DNA of 64,000 nucleotides from Lycium barbarum (GCF_019175385.1 NC_083346.1:58929821-58993820); one strand, 5' to 3'; shown: positions 23,011 to 35,512, counted from the stretch's first letter. Translations and numbers: made by a program. The notes: generated by a model not told the origin, from the sequence alone.

Positions 23011-26000
23011 AGATGACAGGTATGGCCCTTGTGGCTGGATAATCTTTCTTTCGTCCATTGTATTGGTTGTTGACCCTTGTGGTCGGATATGCCCTTTCGT
23101 CCTTGTCATGAACATTTTTGTCGTATGTATCTTTGTGCTCATTCATTATGACCCTCTTGGTCTGATATACGTTTGTTTTGCTCTTTGTGTGACCCTTTTT
23201 GTCAGGTTTGCCTTTATGCTCATTCAATCCTTGCATGACCCTTTTGGTCAGCTGTGTCTTTGTAGTTCATTATTTTCGTGACCCTCGTTGTCTTTATCAC
23301 CCATTCTCTGTTATGACCTCCTAGTACTTCGCCGCCTCGCTGAGTTTGCTTTTCGCCTTTACTGTGAGCAAGCCTGGTTGATGACGTGCTTCCTGTCCTG
23401 TTAAAAACCTACATCCACAGAAACCCAAATAAATTCAAAAAAATAATTAGATTCTAATTTAGGAACTTAATTTACCTAAATAATTTGCACTTATCGTTTT
23501 ACTTAATTAATTCAAGTCCCTTAACTTTGACGGAGTAGGACACTTAATGATGCTGAAGTATTCATGCTTAAAATAAATAACTCGTAATTAACTAACTCTT
23601 TGAAAAAACAAACTATTCTTGTATTTTCTTGAAAATATAAGAAAAATGTAAAAACGTCATGCGGCTGCCCTTTTATCGGTGTTTTACTAATTGTAGTGGG
23701 AAAATACCACCGAGATAACTTTATAAAATTAATTTTGATTTATGGAATGCATATCCTGCTCCGTCTGTAGTTCGGGGGCTCAAAATAATTAAATAAAATT
23801 ATTGGAGGTAAAAATTTAGGAGTCAACAACTGCCCCTTCGTTGTGCGAGGATGGCAAAGCCATCTGCAAGCAACGAAATTTGATGAACCCTGATTTTTGA
23901 CCGACCAACTCAAAATGCTTTTCTTTTTGTGGAAATTCTCAAAATGATGTTCGGACCCTGGTTTCTAGGTTTCCTACATATCTCGGACTATACAAGAATT
24001 CAGGCCACTGGTAGTTCGACTCGATTATAACTTTAATTGATGTGAAGGAAAGCTGCGAGATTCTTCAGCGTTGTGGCTGAGATCTCTCTACTTGGCTATT
24101 GGAATGTGACCGACTCTCTGGTATTGAGCCCGCCTACATATCTCCGATTTTCGAGAATCAGGACACATGTAGTTTGACTCACTGAGGAAGAGTATATCCC
24201 TTATGCAGGAATATCTTCGAATTTCTCGGTGTGTATCCGACCAGTTGCGGGTTTTAGTAAAGAGAGCAAATAACAGACAAAATTATGGCTAAGTCTCAGA
24301 TCAGATGGCTTCTAAATACTGGCCAGAGAGCTTGACTTTCATGGGCACCTTATCTTGACCGGCTGCGTAAGAAAAAGTTTCACGTTTGCTCCGCAATTTT
24401 TCTAGGTCTAGTTCAGTAAGCCGGCTCCTTTCTGGGGGTTGTGTGCCTGTTTCCTGGACTTGACAATATTGTAGATATTCTTTGTTGAATTTCAGATGAT
24501 TTTCGGTGATTTTCATGAATGGCTTTCTCGGCAATTTATATGAATGGCCCTCTTGGAAGTTTGTATAAATGGCCCTCTCGGCAGTTTGTGTGAATGGCCC
24601 TCTCGGCAATTTGATATGAATGGCCATTTGGCTGTTTGAATAAATGGCCCTCTCTGCTATTTGTATGAATAGACCTATCGTCAATTGGATATGAATGGCC
24701 CTCTTGGTAATTTGTATGAATGGCCCTCTCGGTAATTAAATAAATGAATGGCCCTCTCGGCATGCAGATGACAGGTATGGCCCTTGTGGCTGGATAATCT
24801 TTCTTTCGTCCATTGTATTGGTTGTTGACCCTTGTGGTCGGATATGCCCTTTCGTACTTGTCATGAACATTTTTGTCGTATGTATCTTTGTGCTTATTCA
24901 TTATGACCCTCTTGGTATGATATACGTTTGTTTTGCTCTTTGTGTGACCCTTTTTGTCAGGTTTGCCTTTATGCTCATTCAATCCTTGCATGACCCTTTT
25001 GGTCAGCTGTGTCTTTGTCGTTCATTATTTTCGTGACCCTCGTTGTCTTTATCACCCATTCTCTGTTATGACCTCCTAGTACTTCGCCGCCTCGCTGAGT
25101 TTGCTTTTCGCCTTTACTGTAAGCAAGCCTGGTTGATGACGTGCTCCCTGTCCTGTTAAAAACCTACATCCACAGAAACCCAAATAAATTCAAAAAAATA
25201 ATTAGATTCTAATTTAGGCACTTAATTTACCTAAATAATTTGCACTTATCGTTTTACTTAATTAATTCAAGTCCCTTAACTTTGACGGAGTAGGACACTT
25301 AATGATGCTGAAGTATACATGCTTGAAATAAATAACTCGTAATTAACTGACTCTTTGAAAAAACAAACTATTCTTGTATTTTCTTGAAAATATATGAAAA
25401 ATGTAAAAACGTCATGCGGCTTCCCTTTTATCGGTGTTTTACTAATTGTAGTGGGAAAATACCACCGAGATAACTTTATAAAATTAATTTTGATTTATGG
25501 AATGCAAATCCTGCTCCGTCTGTAGTTCGGGGGCTCAAAATAATTAAATAAAATTATTGGAGGTCAAAAATTAGGAGTCAACAACTGCCCCTTCGTTGTG
25601 CGAGGAAGGCAAAGCCATCTGCAAGGAACGAAATTTGATGAACCCTGATTTTTGACCGACCAACTCAAAATGCTTTTCTTTTTGTGGAAATTCTCAAAAT
25701 GATGTTCGGACCCTGGTTTCTAGGTTTCCTACATATCTCAGACTATACAAGAATTCAGGCCACTGGTAGTTCGACTCGATTATAACTTTAATTGATGTGA
25801 AGGAAAGCTGCGAGATTCTTCAGTGTTGTGGCTTAGATCTCTCTACTTGGCTATTGGAATGTGACCGACTCTCTGGTATTGAGCCCGCCTACATATCCCC
25901 GATTTTCGAGAATCAGGACACATGTAGTTTGACTCACTGAGGAAGAGTATATCCCGTATGCAGGAATATCTTCGAATTTCTCGGTGTGTATCCGACCAGT

Positions 26001-26931
26001 TGCGGGTTTTAGTAAAGAGAGCAAATAATAGAAAAAATTATGGCTAAGTCTGAGATCAGATGGCTTCTAAATACTGGCCAGAGAGCTTGACTTTTATGGG
26101 CACCTTATCTTGAACGGCTGCGTAAGAAAAAGTTTCACGTTTGCTCCGCAATTTGTCTGGGTCTAGTTCAGTAAGCCGGCTCCTTTCTGGGGGTTGTGTG
26201 CCTGTTTCCTGGACTTGACAATATTGTAGATATTCTTTGTTGAATTTTAGATGATTTTCGGTGATTTTCATGAATGGCTTTCTCGGCAATTTATATGAAT
26301 GGCCCTCTTGGAAGTTTGTATAAATGGCCCTCTAGGCCGTTTGTGTGAATGGCCCTCTCGACAATTTGATATGAATGGCCATTTGGCTGTTTGAATAAAT
26401 GGCCCTCTCTGCTATTTATATGAATAGCCCTCTCGTCAATTGGATATGAATGGCCCTCTTGGTAATTTGTATGAATGGCCCTCTCGGTAATTAAATAAAT
26501 GAATGGCCCTCTCGGCATGCAGATGACAGGTATGGCCCTTGTGGCTGGATAATCTTTCTTTCGTCCATTGTATTGGTTGTTGACCCTTGTGGTCGGATAT
26601 GCCCTTTCGTCCTTGTCATGAACATTTTTGTCGTATGTATCTTTGTGTTCATTCTTTATGACCCTCTTGGTCTGATATACGTTTGTTTTGCTCTTTGTGT
26701 GACCCTTTTTGTCAGGTTTGCCTTTATGCTCATTCAATCCTTGCATGACCCTTTTGGTCAGCTGTGACTTTGTCGTTCATTATTTTCCTGACCCTCGTTG
26801 TCTTTATCACCCATTCTCTGTTATGACCTCCTAGTACTTCGCCGCCTCGCTGAGTTTGCTTTTCGCCTTTACTGTGAGCAAGCCTGGTTGATGACGTGCT
26901 TCCTGTCCTGTTAAAAACCTACATCCACAGA

Positions 26932-27689
26932 AAAATTATGAGTTTCCTAAGAGGTCAATTAGTGTCGTTGTCCTTCCGTTTGGTGTCTCCTCTTGAAGCT
27001 CCTTTAAACCGTCTTGGGCTCAGTATTTTGAGAGATATTTTTGGGATGTACTTATACTAATTTTAAAATTTAAAGTAAAGTTTGTAAAATGCGTGTATTT
27101 TTCCTTTTTAGAAATGTTTTATTTCGTTTTGTGTCACGACGTGTGTTTTCTTCGAACGAGGTCTTCCAATTTTTCCCGGAGATGTGATTGCTAAGTTCTG
27201 AACCGATAGAATTTTTGAGATCTTTCTCAAAAATTTTGCCCCAGTTTTGGGTCTCGCTCTGATCAACTCTTGTATTGTCTTGTCATGCAGGAATTTTTTA
27301 GGGAACCTCAAAAATTCTGCCACAGTGTAGAGCTAATGCTGGCTGATTCTTGTGCTTACCCTTATAGCTTGATCTTGTTAATTTCTCCTACTTTACTGTC
27401 TCTGAGGTTTCCTAAGGGTTTCTTGGATTTTTCTTTTATGATGACTGAGCTCGAAAGAACCTACATATCCTGTTGTAGCAGGAATTCAGGTCGAATGTTG
27501 TTCGGAATAAAGTAAATGAGTTTTGGTGTTTACTAATAATGCGACCGGGTCCGATATGGAGTGCCTACGTATCCCACTGTGGGGAAGTCAGGTCATTGCG
27601 TAGTTCATTACATAGATGATTTTATTTTTTCCTATTCTAATACAGAATATGATTACAAGCAAAAGATACGATTACAAGAAAATGTTAAT
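26932..27689 (-). other. Tat 3' untranslated stretch downstream of pol
   Basis: No domain is seen. It holds two diverged copies of a CCTAC(A/G)TATCC block (27460-27470, 27563-27573), each followed by a small stem-loop and an (A/G)GTCAGG-like word. The same block occurs at 22218 and 22378 and their tandem copies. Confidence 0.6.
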
Positions 27690-27950
27690 ATCTGTTGAGT
27701 ATCTCTTGAGTGCGTCTGCATTGATAGCTTTAGGCCACACTTGTCCGTCCATCTCGGCTAGGACTACTGGTCCTCTTGAAAGTACTTTCCTGACCATGTA
27801 TGGTCCTTGCCAGTTTGGCGTGAATTTTCCTTTGTATTCCTCTTGGTAGGGGGGAGATTCGCTTGAGTATGAGTTACCCAATTTGGAAGAGTCGGATTCT
27901 GACTCGTTTGTTGAAAGCACGAGACATCCTTTGTCTGTACAATTATCCGT
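27690..27950 (-). pseudogene. pol: C-terminal end of Tat integrase
   Basis: Minus-strand text carries the family words AFNKRVR and LFQIG, a stop, then after a frame change KGKFTPNWQGPYMV, VLAEMDG and INADALKRY. The GPYMV word is the GPY/F motif that ends gypsy integrases. The core with the D,D-35-E triad is absent; the text to the right (27951 on) belongs to element D. One stop and one frameshift make it non-functional. Confidence 0.8.
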
Positions 27951-27959
27951 GGCATACCG

Positions 27960-28635
27960 CCAACATTCTATTTTCATGAAGTGTGTCTCTATAATGGCTC
28001 AACTGAGGATCTTCATATTGATGCTCTTTTACTTCCATATCCAAGGACGAAATTGTGGGATTATTAATACCAATCCCTGCACTACCTGAATCAATTAAAC
28101 GTACTCCAAGATTAGCTAGTTGGTGGAGCTCATGAATTAATTCTTTCTTTTCCAGAGGAGCTTCACATAGGCTGCCCATCGATCGGCGGCTAAGCACATC
28201 AGCTACTACATTTGCCTTTCCGGGGTGGTATAAAATACTCACTTGATAATCTTTCAATATTTCTAACCACCGCCTATGCCACAGATTTAACTTCTTCTGT
28301 TTGAAAATGTATTGAAGACTCTTGTGATCTGTATAGATATCAACATGCACGCCATACAAGTAATGTCTCCACATCTTTAATGCATGAATAACTGCAACCA
28401 ATTCGAGATCATGAGTTGGATAGTTCTTTTCATGGTTTCGTAATTGTCTTGAGGCATAAGCAATGACTTTACCGTGCTGCATTAACACACATCCTAACCC
28501 AACACCGGAAGCATCACAATATACAACATAGCCATCTGGCCCTTGTGGGATTGTCAAGACTGGGGCTGAGGTTAATCTATCCTTCAACTCTTGGAAGCTA
28601 CGTTCACAAGCATCATTCCACTGGAACTTAGCTGA
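27960..28635 (-). pseudogene. pol: RNase H domain of element D
   Basis: An open frame of 214 codons (27943-28587) carries [15 protein letters not shown] (first catalytic Asp), [13 protein letters not shown] (Glu block), [10 protein letters not shown] (second Asp) and [13 protein letters not shown]. All three acidic blocks look intact. After the linker word [13 protein letters not shown] the match to element E ends near 27965, where Tat integrase text begins. The 5' side is cut by solo LTR C at 28641. Conserved domain, orphaned from RT and integrase. Confidence 0.88.
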
Positions 28636-29086
28636 CGTTTTGTCACGACCCGGCTAGAGGGCCGTGACGAGCGCCCGGTGCTAGCCCACCCGGGCACCCC
28701 TTGGCTTACAATTATACTTACATCTAGGTGAGCCATATAATTAAACACATAATTCTATTCATTCATCATGCTAGTCCCATTGGACAACAATGCCTTTATA
28801 TCGTCATTGGCATCTATGCCACATCAATGTACATGAGCCGACAAGGCTATCAAAATGATATACAAAATATAGACCGACATGGCCAGACATATCTAACCAT
28901 ATACACATGTCTACGAGCCTCTAAGAAGAGTATAACATATCACATGAGCGGGGCAGGACCCCGCTATGCCCATAACTATGTACACAAAATAATAAGTACC
29001 CAAAAGCTATGGCTCCGAATGAAATGGAGCTCTGCTATGTAGTCTCTGAGAATATAGCTATAGATCAAGCCTGTCTCCCTGTGCAC

Positions 29087-29973
29087 CTGCGGGCATGACA
29101 CAACGTCCACAAACAAAAGGACGTCAGTACGAAGAATGTACTGAGTATGTAAAGCATAATCAATATCAATATAGAAGCATAATGAACAACATGATAAATA
29201 GAAAAAGATGGGAGATGGTGATATCATCGTCATAGGCACTTACTTGCCTTTCATAGGACTTTCCATTTCTAATGCGTATTCGTGTACTTACATCCATAAT
29301 CGTGTCTGTTCCATATTTGTACTCGTATTCATATACATACCCTTATTCACATTCATATCGTATCATATTCGTATTCATACTCGTATCCATATCATATACA
29401 TAATCATATCATATACATAGCATTTACATAGCATACCCGACTATGCAGGATCGGTGTTTCATACATACTTGGCCAACCAAGGCTCAAGGTTACTCATACC
29501 TGGCCCTACCAAGGCTTCAGGGTTACATCTACCTGGCCCTACCAAAGCGTCAGGGTTATCCGTATCATCTGCAGAGGTGTGCATGCATTTCGTAATCATA
29601 TACATACTTATTTACATATCTTACCCGGCCTCATAAGCTCGGGGTTCTATAATAGTCATACATAGATACATACACATAATAGCTCATAAGCATCTTTACT
29701 ATTTGCATCATTATCATAATCGTCATCGTTATCGTCATCATTATTACCATTACAGTCGTCATCAATATCATTATCACTATTATCGTCATTCATCTCATCT
29801 ACCTCAATTGGCTTACTCGTCATACGAGGAAATTAGTACAATCGTGGCGTATCAAGAATCGTGAGCTTACTACCTCGGAAGATCAAATCATTTGAAGGAT
29901 ATCATAGTCTCATAAAAGTTTTAGACATTTGGCCAAAGCCATGCCTTATGAAAGAAGGGTTAGCCTTACATAC
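29087..29973 (-). other. Candidate LTR intron in solo LTR C
   Basis: Minus-strand donor AAAG|GTATGTAAGG with first intron base at 29973; the acceptor GCAG ends at 29087. Hairpins CAGTAC/GTACTG (29125-29130, 29138-29143) and CGTCC/GGACG (29104-29108, 29119-29123). Confidence 0.5.
29468..29565. repeat. 33-bp minisatellite, three units, in solo LTR C
   Basis: CTGGCCCTACCAA..CAGGGTTA units start at 29468, 29500 and 29533. A degenerate CAT/CGT-rich run follows at 29690-29800. Confidence 0.85.
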
Positions 29974-30708
29974 CTTTCCGTTGAACTATTCTACACTTGC
30001 ACGTTCTCCTTCGACGATCGTGTTTCTACCTTCATTAAAGTCATACTATCATTAGAATCGATAGCTAGCATATATGACTAAAGCTAGAGAAAATCGAATA
30101 GCATCTCCTCTATTTATACGACATTCTTCCATAACTTATATCAACTCCCAAACGTCAATAATACATTCACAATACCCTAACAATAATCATTATTCATCCA
30201 CATATAATCCACATTTCTAGACTTACTTTCAATTATCCATATCCATGGCTATAACACACGACTATGTCCATTCACGTACATTGCTCATCTCATGTTCTCA
30301 ACATCATTTATAACATATTTACATCACAATACATCAAGAGTCATAACCCAATTCAAACTATTTCTCAAAATGACACTATTCCATATTCATGACCCATTTT
30401 TCCATACCTTTCTACAATCCAAGTATTTCAACTCTTAAATACCTTAAACAACATAGAAATATCATAAATCTTACCTTAGATGTTGTAGGAACAAGCCTTA
30501 GTTGATAATACTCCACTTGAGCATAAACCCTAGTTCATCTCCAATGATATTTCTTGACTTGTATAACCTTTAATGGGTTTTCTTACACTTGATTCACTTG
30601 ATTTATGTTGTTGATCACTAAATAACCTTGAATTCTTGTGGAATAAATGTAGAGATATGTTTTATAGAGAAGGGGTGTGATGTAGAAGTGAAATGAAATA
30701 AACCTTGG

Positions 30709-30896
30709 TCCCTTTATTTAATGAGCAAAATCTGTCCCGACCGTATATACGGACCAACATAAGGTCCGTATAATTTATACGGACCGTATGTCTGGCTGTA
30801 TATTTGGTCCAGAACCTTTTGCCTTTCTGGGCTGATTATACGGTCCCAAACATACGGACCGTATAATTTATAAAACCAGTATGTTTGGCCGTATAA
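30709..30896 (-). promoter_or_regulatory. Candidate LTR promoter C: ATACGG palindromes plus TATA-like box
   Basis: Facing CCGTAT/ATACGG words at 30739-30896; TTAAATAAAG at about 30711-30721 on the minus strand lies just downstream. Confidence 0.45.
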
Positions 30897-31239
30897 CCCC
30901 TAGTGGTTCCGAAGTACGTTTTGTCGATTTGTTTGATCTCCGATCTTTATGGAACCTTCTTAACACTTGTTCAACACTTCAATACCAATCTAAGGGACGT
31001 TTCCACCCTTCTCCAAGACATCATTAGAGCCTCTTTAACTCGTTACTCGTATTTCCTTCCCGATACCTATCGTATGGCTTGCCATCTCTTGGCCAACTTT
31101 CTCGTCTAACATCGGATGCCTTTGAGATCTTACTTAGGGTCGTCAATTGTCATTTCTTACTCATGAAAATATCGTATACTCGTACTCCTCACTATTTCAT
31201 TCACTTGTGCAACAACGGAAGATTTTCCGAGGTGTAACA

Positions 31240-32640
31240 CTTTTGGGTTAGCTTCGTCAATGGGGCTGAAATAGAGGAAACTTCTTCTACGAACCTTCTA
31301 TAGTAACCTGCCAATCCCAGAAAACTACGGACTTCTGTGGGCGTGGTAGGCCTTGGCCAAGTATTCATAACTTTAATTTTCTGAGTATCAACTCGAATGC
31401 CATCATCTAAAATAACATGGCCCAAAAATGTCATAGAATTCAGCCAAAACTCGCACTTTGAAAATTTTGCATACAATTCTCGAGTCCGAAGAATTACAAG
31501 GACAATACGTAAATGGTCTGCATGTTCTGATTCTGTACGAGAGTATACTAGAATATAGTCAATTACCACAATTACGATTAGATCCAAAAGAGGCTTGAAT
31601 ACATTATTCATCAAATTCATGAACACTGTCGGAGCATTAGTTAACCCAAATGACATCCCCCGGAATTCATAATGGCCATATCTCGTTCTGAAAGCTGTTT
31701 TGGGAATATTTTCTTCTCTAACTCTCGTTTGATTATAACCTGACCTCAAGTCTATTTTAGAAAACCACTTGGCACCTTGTAGTTGATAAAATAAATCATC
31801 AATTCTCGGAAGAGGATATTTGTTCTTTATCGTCACCTTATTCAACTATCTATAATCGATACACATCCGTAAGGAACCATCTTTCTTTCTCACAAATAGG
31901 ACTGGTGCTCCCCACCGTAATGAACTGGGTCTAATAAACCCCTTCTCAAGCAAATCTTTCAATTGTGCCTTTAGCTCTTTCAATTCTGCCGGAGCCATTC
32001 GGTAAGGAAGAACAAAAATAGGCTTGGTGTCTGGCAACACATCAATAGCGAAATCAATCTCTCTTTCCGGAGGAAGGCCTGGAAGTTCATCTGGAAATAC
32101 ATCCGAAAATTCATTCACTACCGGAACGGATTGGAAAGTTGGCGACTTTGCTTCGGTGTCATGAACTCGGACTAAGTGATAAATATAGCCCTTAGCTATC
32201 ATCTTTCTTGCCTTAAGGTAGGAAATAAACCTACCCCTGGGAGATGCTGCGTTACCCTTCCATTCAAGCACGGGCTCTCCCGGGAATTGAAATCGAACTA
32301 CTTTCATTCGGCAAGAAACATTAGCATAACATGAGGCCAACCAATCCATACCCATAATCACATCGAAATCTAACATTTCCAGCTCAACTAAATCAGCTTT
32401 AGTCTGGCGGTTGCATATCACGATTACACAATTTTGGTACACTTATCTAGCTATCACGGGATCACCAACCGGAGTAGATAACTCAAAAGGTTTAATTGGC
32501 TCGGGTTTCACCCCAATACGACCAGCAACATACGGAGTAATATAAGATAGGTAGAACCCGGATCTATCAATGCATACACATCATTGGAAAATATGGATAA
32601 TATACCTGTAACCACATCCGGGGAGGACTCAAGATCCTGT
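31240..32640 (-). pseudogene. pol: Protease and reverse transcriptase of element D
   Basis: The protease active-site D-P-G-S-T lies near 32550-32564, then a one-base loss shifts the frame. Frame 31846-32442 carries FDVIMGMDWL, the RT start (VVNEFSDVFPDELPGLPP) and KGFIRPSS to DYR. A TAG replaces Gln at 31843-31845. Frame 31201-31845 continues with [16 protein letters not shown] and the RT catalytic block. That block reads V-I-D-Y near 31557-31565, so the second catalytic aspartate is Tyr. Cut at 31239 by solo LTR C. RT would be inactive even if the stop were read through. Confidence 0.88.
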
Positions 32641-33686
32641 CGTCCGGCTAAAGCATACTTATGGGGCTGAGTGGCACCTGAAGTAGATGCTCCCCCTCTG
32701 CCTTTGCCTCATCCTGCGGGGATCTGGGGAGACTGCCCTACCGGGCTCACTGAAGAAGAACCAGCCGCTGATCTTGTGGGCTGGACCCCAACTCTACCAC
32801 TCATCGACGGGCAATCTCGTATCATGTGCCCAACCTAGCCACAGGCATAACAAGCATCTGAACCTTGGCGACACTGTCCGGAATGTAATCTACCGCACTG
32901 GCTATATTGCGGTACTGGGGTTCTCCTCTGGCTATAATCTCCCCCAAACTTAGAATATGAGTCCCTCGAACTCTGACCCTATCCTGAAGGAAAAGAGCGA
33001 TCAAATCTCCTACCTGCAAATCGTGGAGGTGCACTAGTCGGCGACTGGCCTGAGTGTCTAGAATATGCCTGCCTTGATCCCTCTCTATAATCACTACCTG
33101 CCCCCATAGATCTGGCTCTCTTGCTTTGCCCTCTATCAATACCACGATCACCCCTTTGCGGATGTTGTTGTCCTTCTAAATTCTGGGCATGGGCTTGAAT
33201 GCGGGAAATATCCATCCCATCTTGCAACGAAGCTGTCAAGCAGTCCTTGAACAAATGTGGCCCTACTCCACTCACGAATCTGTGCACTCTATCCCCCATG
33301 TCGGCCACCATAGTCGGGGCCTATCTAGCCAATGAATTAAACTGAAGGCTATACTCCCAGGCACTCATATTTTCTTGTTTCAAATTTAAAAACCTATCCG
33401 CTCTAGCTCGGCAGACCTCGGGTGGCAAATAGTGACGGATTAAGGCATCTACAAATTCTTGCCAAACGGGAGGAGGTGCATTCTCTTTTCTTGATGATAT
33501 CTAATTATTGTACCATAATATCGCCACATCTCGAATTCTATAAGATGCCAACTCCACATATTCAGTTTCGGAGGCATGAATAATCTTTAATGTCCTCAAC
33601 ATTTCATCAATAAAGCCTTGCGGATCTTCATCCGGCTTTGACCCGAAAAACTCCGGAGGCCATGACGGGTACCCGGGGATAACCAC
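32641..33686 (-). pseudogene. gag: gag remnant of element D, fused to the LTR
   Basis: Family gag words are seen on the minus strand: ELASYRIRDVAILWYN, then MGDRVHRFVSGVGPHLFKDC and the basic linker. A stop interrupts after ILWYNN. The zinc knuckle near 32810-32851 (CYACG..VGHMIRDC) has a stop inside. The N-terminal 150 or so codons present in element E are missing; the frame begins in LTR-like text at 33668, so primer site and start codon are gone. Confidence 0.85.
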
Positions 33687-33940
33687 CGAGTACCGCTCAT
33701 ACCATTACCCATCGTACATATCAAGCGTTCATTCATTAATCTTATACTAAAATCATAGGAAAAACATTTTTTTTCACATTGAAACATAGTTACCTTTATA
33801 TATATAAGCCCTTCGGCTATCAAAATATATATATATACACGTGGGAAAAATCGTGAGACCATACTACCCACACATGCGTATCTATGAGCCTCTACTAGAA
33901 TAATAGACATATGGACGGGACAGGACCCTGTCATGCCCAA

Positions 33941-33999
<59 letters not shown>

Positions 34000-34088
34000 A
34001 AGGATAAATCAATGGCACCTTCGGAATAATGGGGTGCTCTCAAAGTCTGCTAGTAGCTCCTACGAGTCTGGATCACCTCCCTGTCTAC

Positions 34089-34289
34089 CTATAGGCATGA
34101 ACACAGCGTCCAAAGAAAACAGATGTCAGTACGAACATTGTACTGAGTTTGTAAGGCATCATCAATAACAATACATCAATGAAATAAAGAAGCATCAAAT
34201 AAGGAGCAACCTGTAACTGACTATCAATTATAACGAAATAATTCATACTGGCTTACTTCATAATCATCATCATATCATGTATGCATATA

Positions 34290-34323
<34 letters not shown>

Positions 34324-34750
34324 CTGCCCAACCATATAGGTACGATATAATAATCATTAGCCTGCGTCCAGGCCTCCCGCGTCCGGGGTACCATCTCATG
34401 CCGCCCACTAGTGGTGTCTGCCCATGCCACCTAGACATGGTGTATACGCTACCCCGCCTTAGCGGTGTCTGCCCGGCCATATAGGCGCGGTGTAATATCT
34501 TCATCATGTACTCGTCATAATGCTTGCATAGAACTCAAAGACAGATATACTTTATCGGGGTGACATAAGGTCATGAACCCCCGATTCCATTATGGAGCAT
34601 TCATAAGCATTCTACCTCACCTTGAAGGAATTAGCATATAAGGTGAGTCTATACAATGAACAACAGCAATGGATCGTAGTTAACACAATTAGCTTTGTAG
34701 AAACATCATATTCGTGAACTCTAGAATCTATGGACTTAAGCCTCACATAC
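34089..34750 (-). other. Candidate LTR intron in LTR D
   Basis: Donor AAAG|GTATGTGAGG with first base at 34750; the acceptor ATAG ends at 34089 (GCAG has become ATAG). Hairpin CAGTAC/GTACTG at 34127-34132 and 34140-34145; the second stem is mismatched (CGTCC with AGATG). Confidence 0.4.
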
Positions 34751-35512
34751 CTTTTTCTTTAGCTATTCTACCGCTTGATCATTCTCCTTCAATGCTCACG
34801 TCTTTACCTTCAAGGGAGTTCGTATTAACATTAGCTAAACGATTATAAGAACGTGCTTACTACAACTAGAGAAAATTGGGCAGCATTTCCTTTGTTTATA
34901 CAACGTTTTATCATTTTACATATAAACTCCCAAACATCCATAACAACATTCACAATATTATAAACAACAATCATTATTCATCTACATTATCCACATTTCA
35001 CAATTTCACTTCAATTCCTCCATAATCGTGGTCATAGTTCACTATTGTGTTTTCTCACATATAATGCTTATCCCATATTCTAAATGTCACTTATAGCATA
35101 CTTACAATCACAACATATCAATATTCATGAGTCACTTCAAACTACTACTAAAAAATGACACTATTCTTACATTCATAACCCATTTTCTATCTCCTTCTAC
35201 AATTCACGTCTTTCAACCTCTCAATACTTTAAACAACATGGAATGATCATAAAATTTACCTTTGATAGTGTGGGAATGAGCTTTAAGTGGAAATACTTCA
35301 CTTGAGCAAAACCCTAGTTCCACTTCCTATGAGATTTGTTGCCTTAGATGAACCCTAGTGAGTTTCATGCACTTGTTTTTCTTGATTTGATGAAGTTGAT
35401 CCTTAGTTTCACTTGGATTCTTGTAGATGAAGAGTGGAGAGAGTTCTAGAGGGTTCTTGAGGTGTGGAGAGAAAATGAGAAGATGGGAAATGAGAATAAT
35501 GAACTTGGGTCC

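Larger units (their letters stand above)
21667..26931. repeat. Three tandem copies of a 1755-bp unit spanning the Tat 3' UTR/LTR boundary
   Basis: Units start at 21667, 23422 and 25177 (AACCCAAATAAATTC), exactly 1755 bp apart, and look about 98% identical. Each unit holds about 407 bp of LTR start, a purine tract and about 1348 bp of internal 3' sequence, so it has duplicated the LTR boundary twice. The junctions share only AAA with the outer flanks. The last copy ends at CATCCACAG (26930). Confidence 0.95.
28641..31239 (-). repeat. Solo LTR C inserted between RT and RNase H of element D
   Basis: 2599 bp from TGTCACGACC to GTGTAACA, flanked by cgttt (28636-28640) and ctttt (31240-31244), a 4-of-5 target duplication. 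The uninterrupted sister sequence is seen in element E at 57850-57890. Same LTR family as B, D and E by its ATACGG palindromes. Confidence 0.88.

Noticed and set aside
23063..23281. Plus-strand open frame repeated at 24818 and 26573, hydrophobic
   Set aside because: It is the shadow of the minus-strand repeat region; no signal peptide logic or family seen, and the element reads on the minus strand.
29690..29800. Possible Asp/Glu-rich coding exon
   Set aside because: A degenerate CAT/CGT microsatellite within the candidate LTR intron of solo LTR C.
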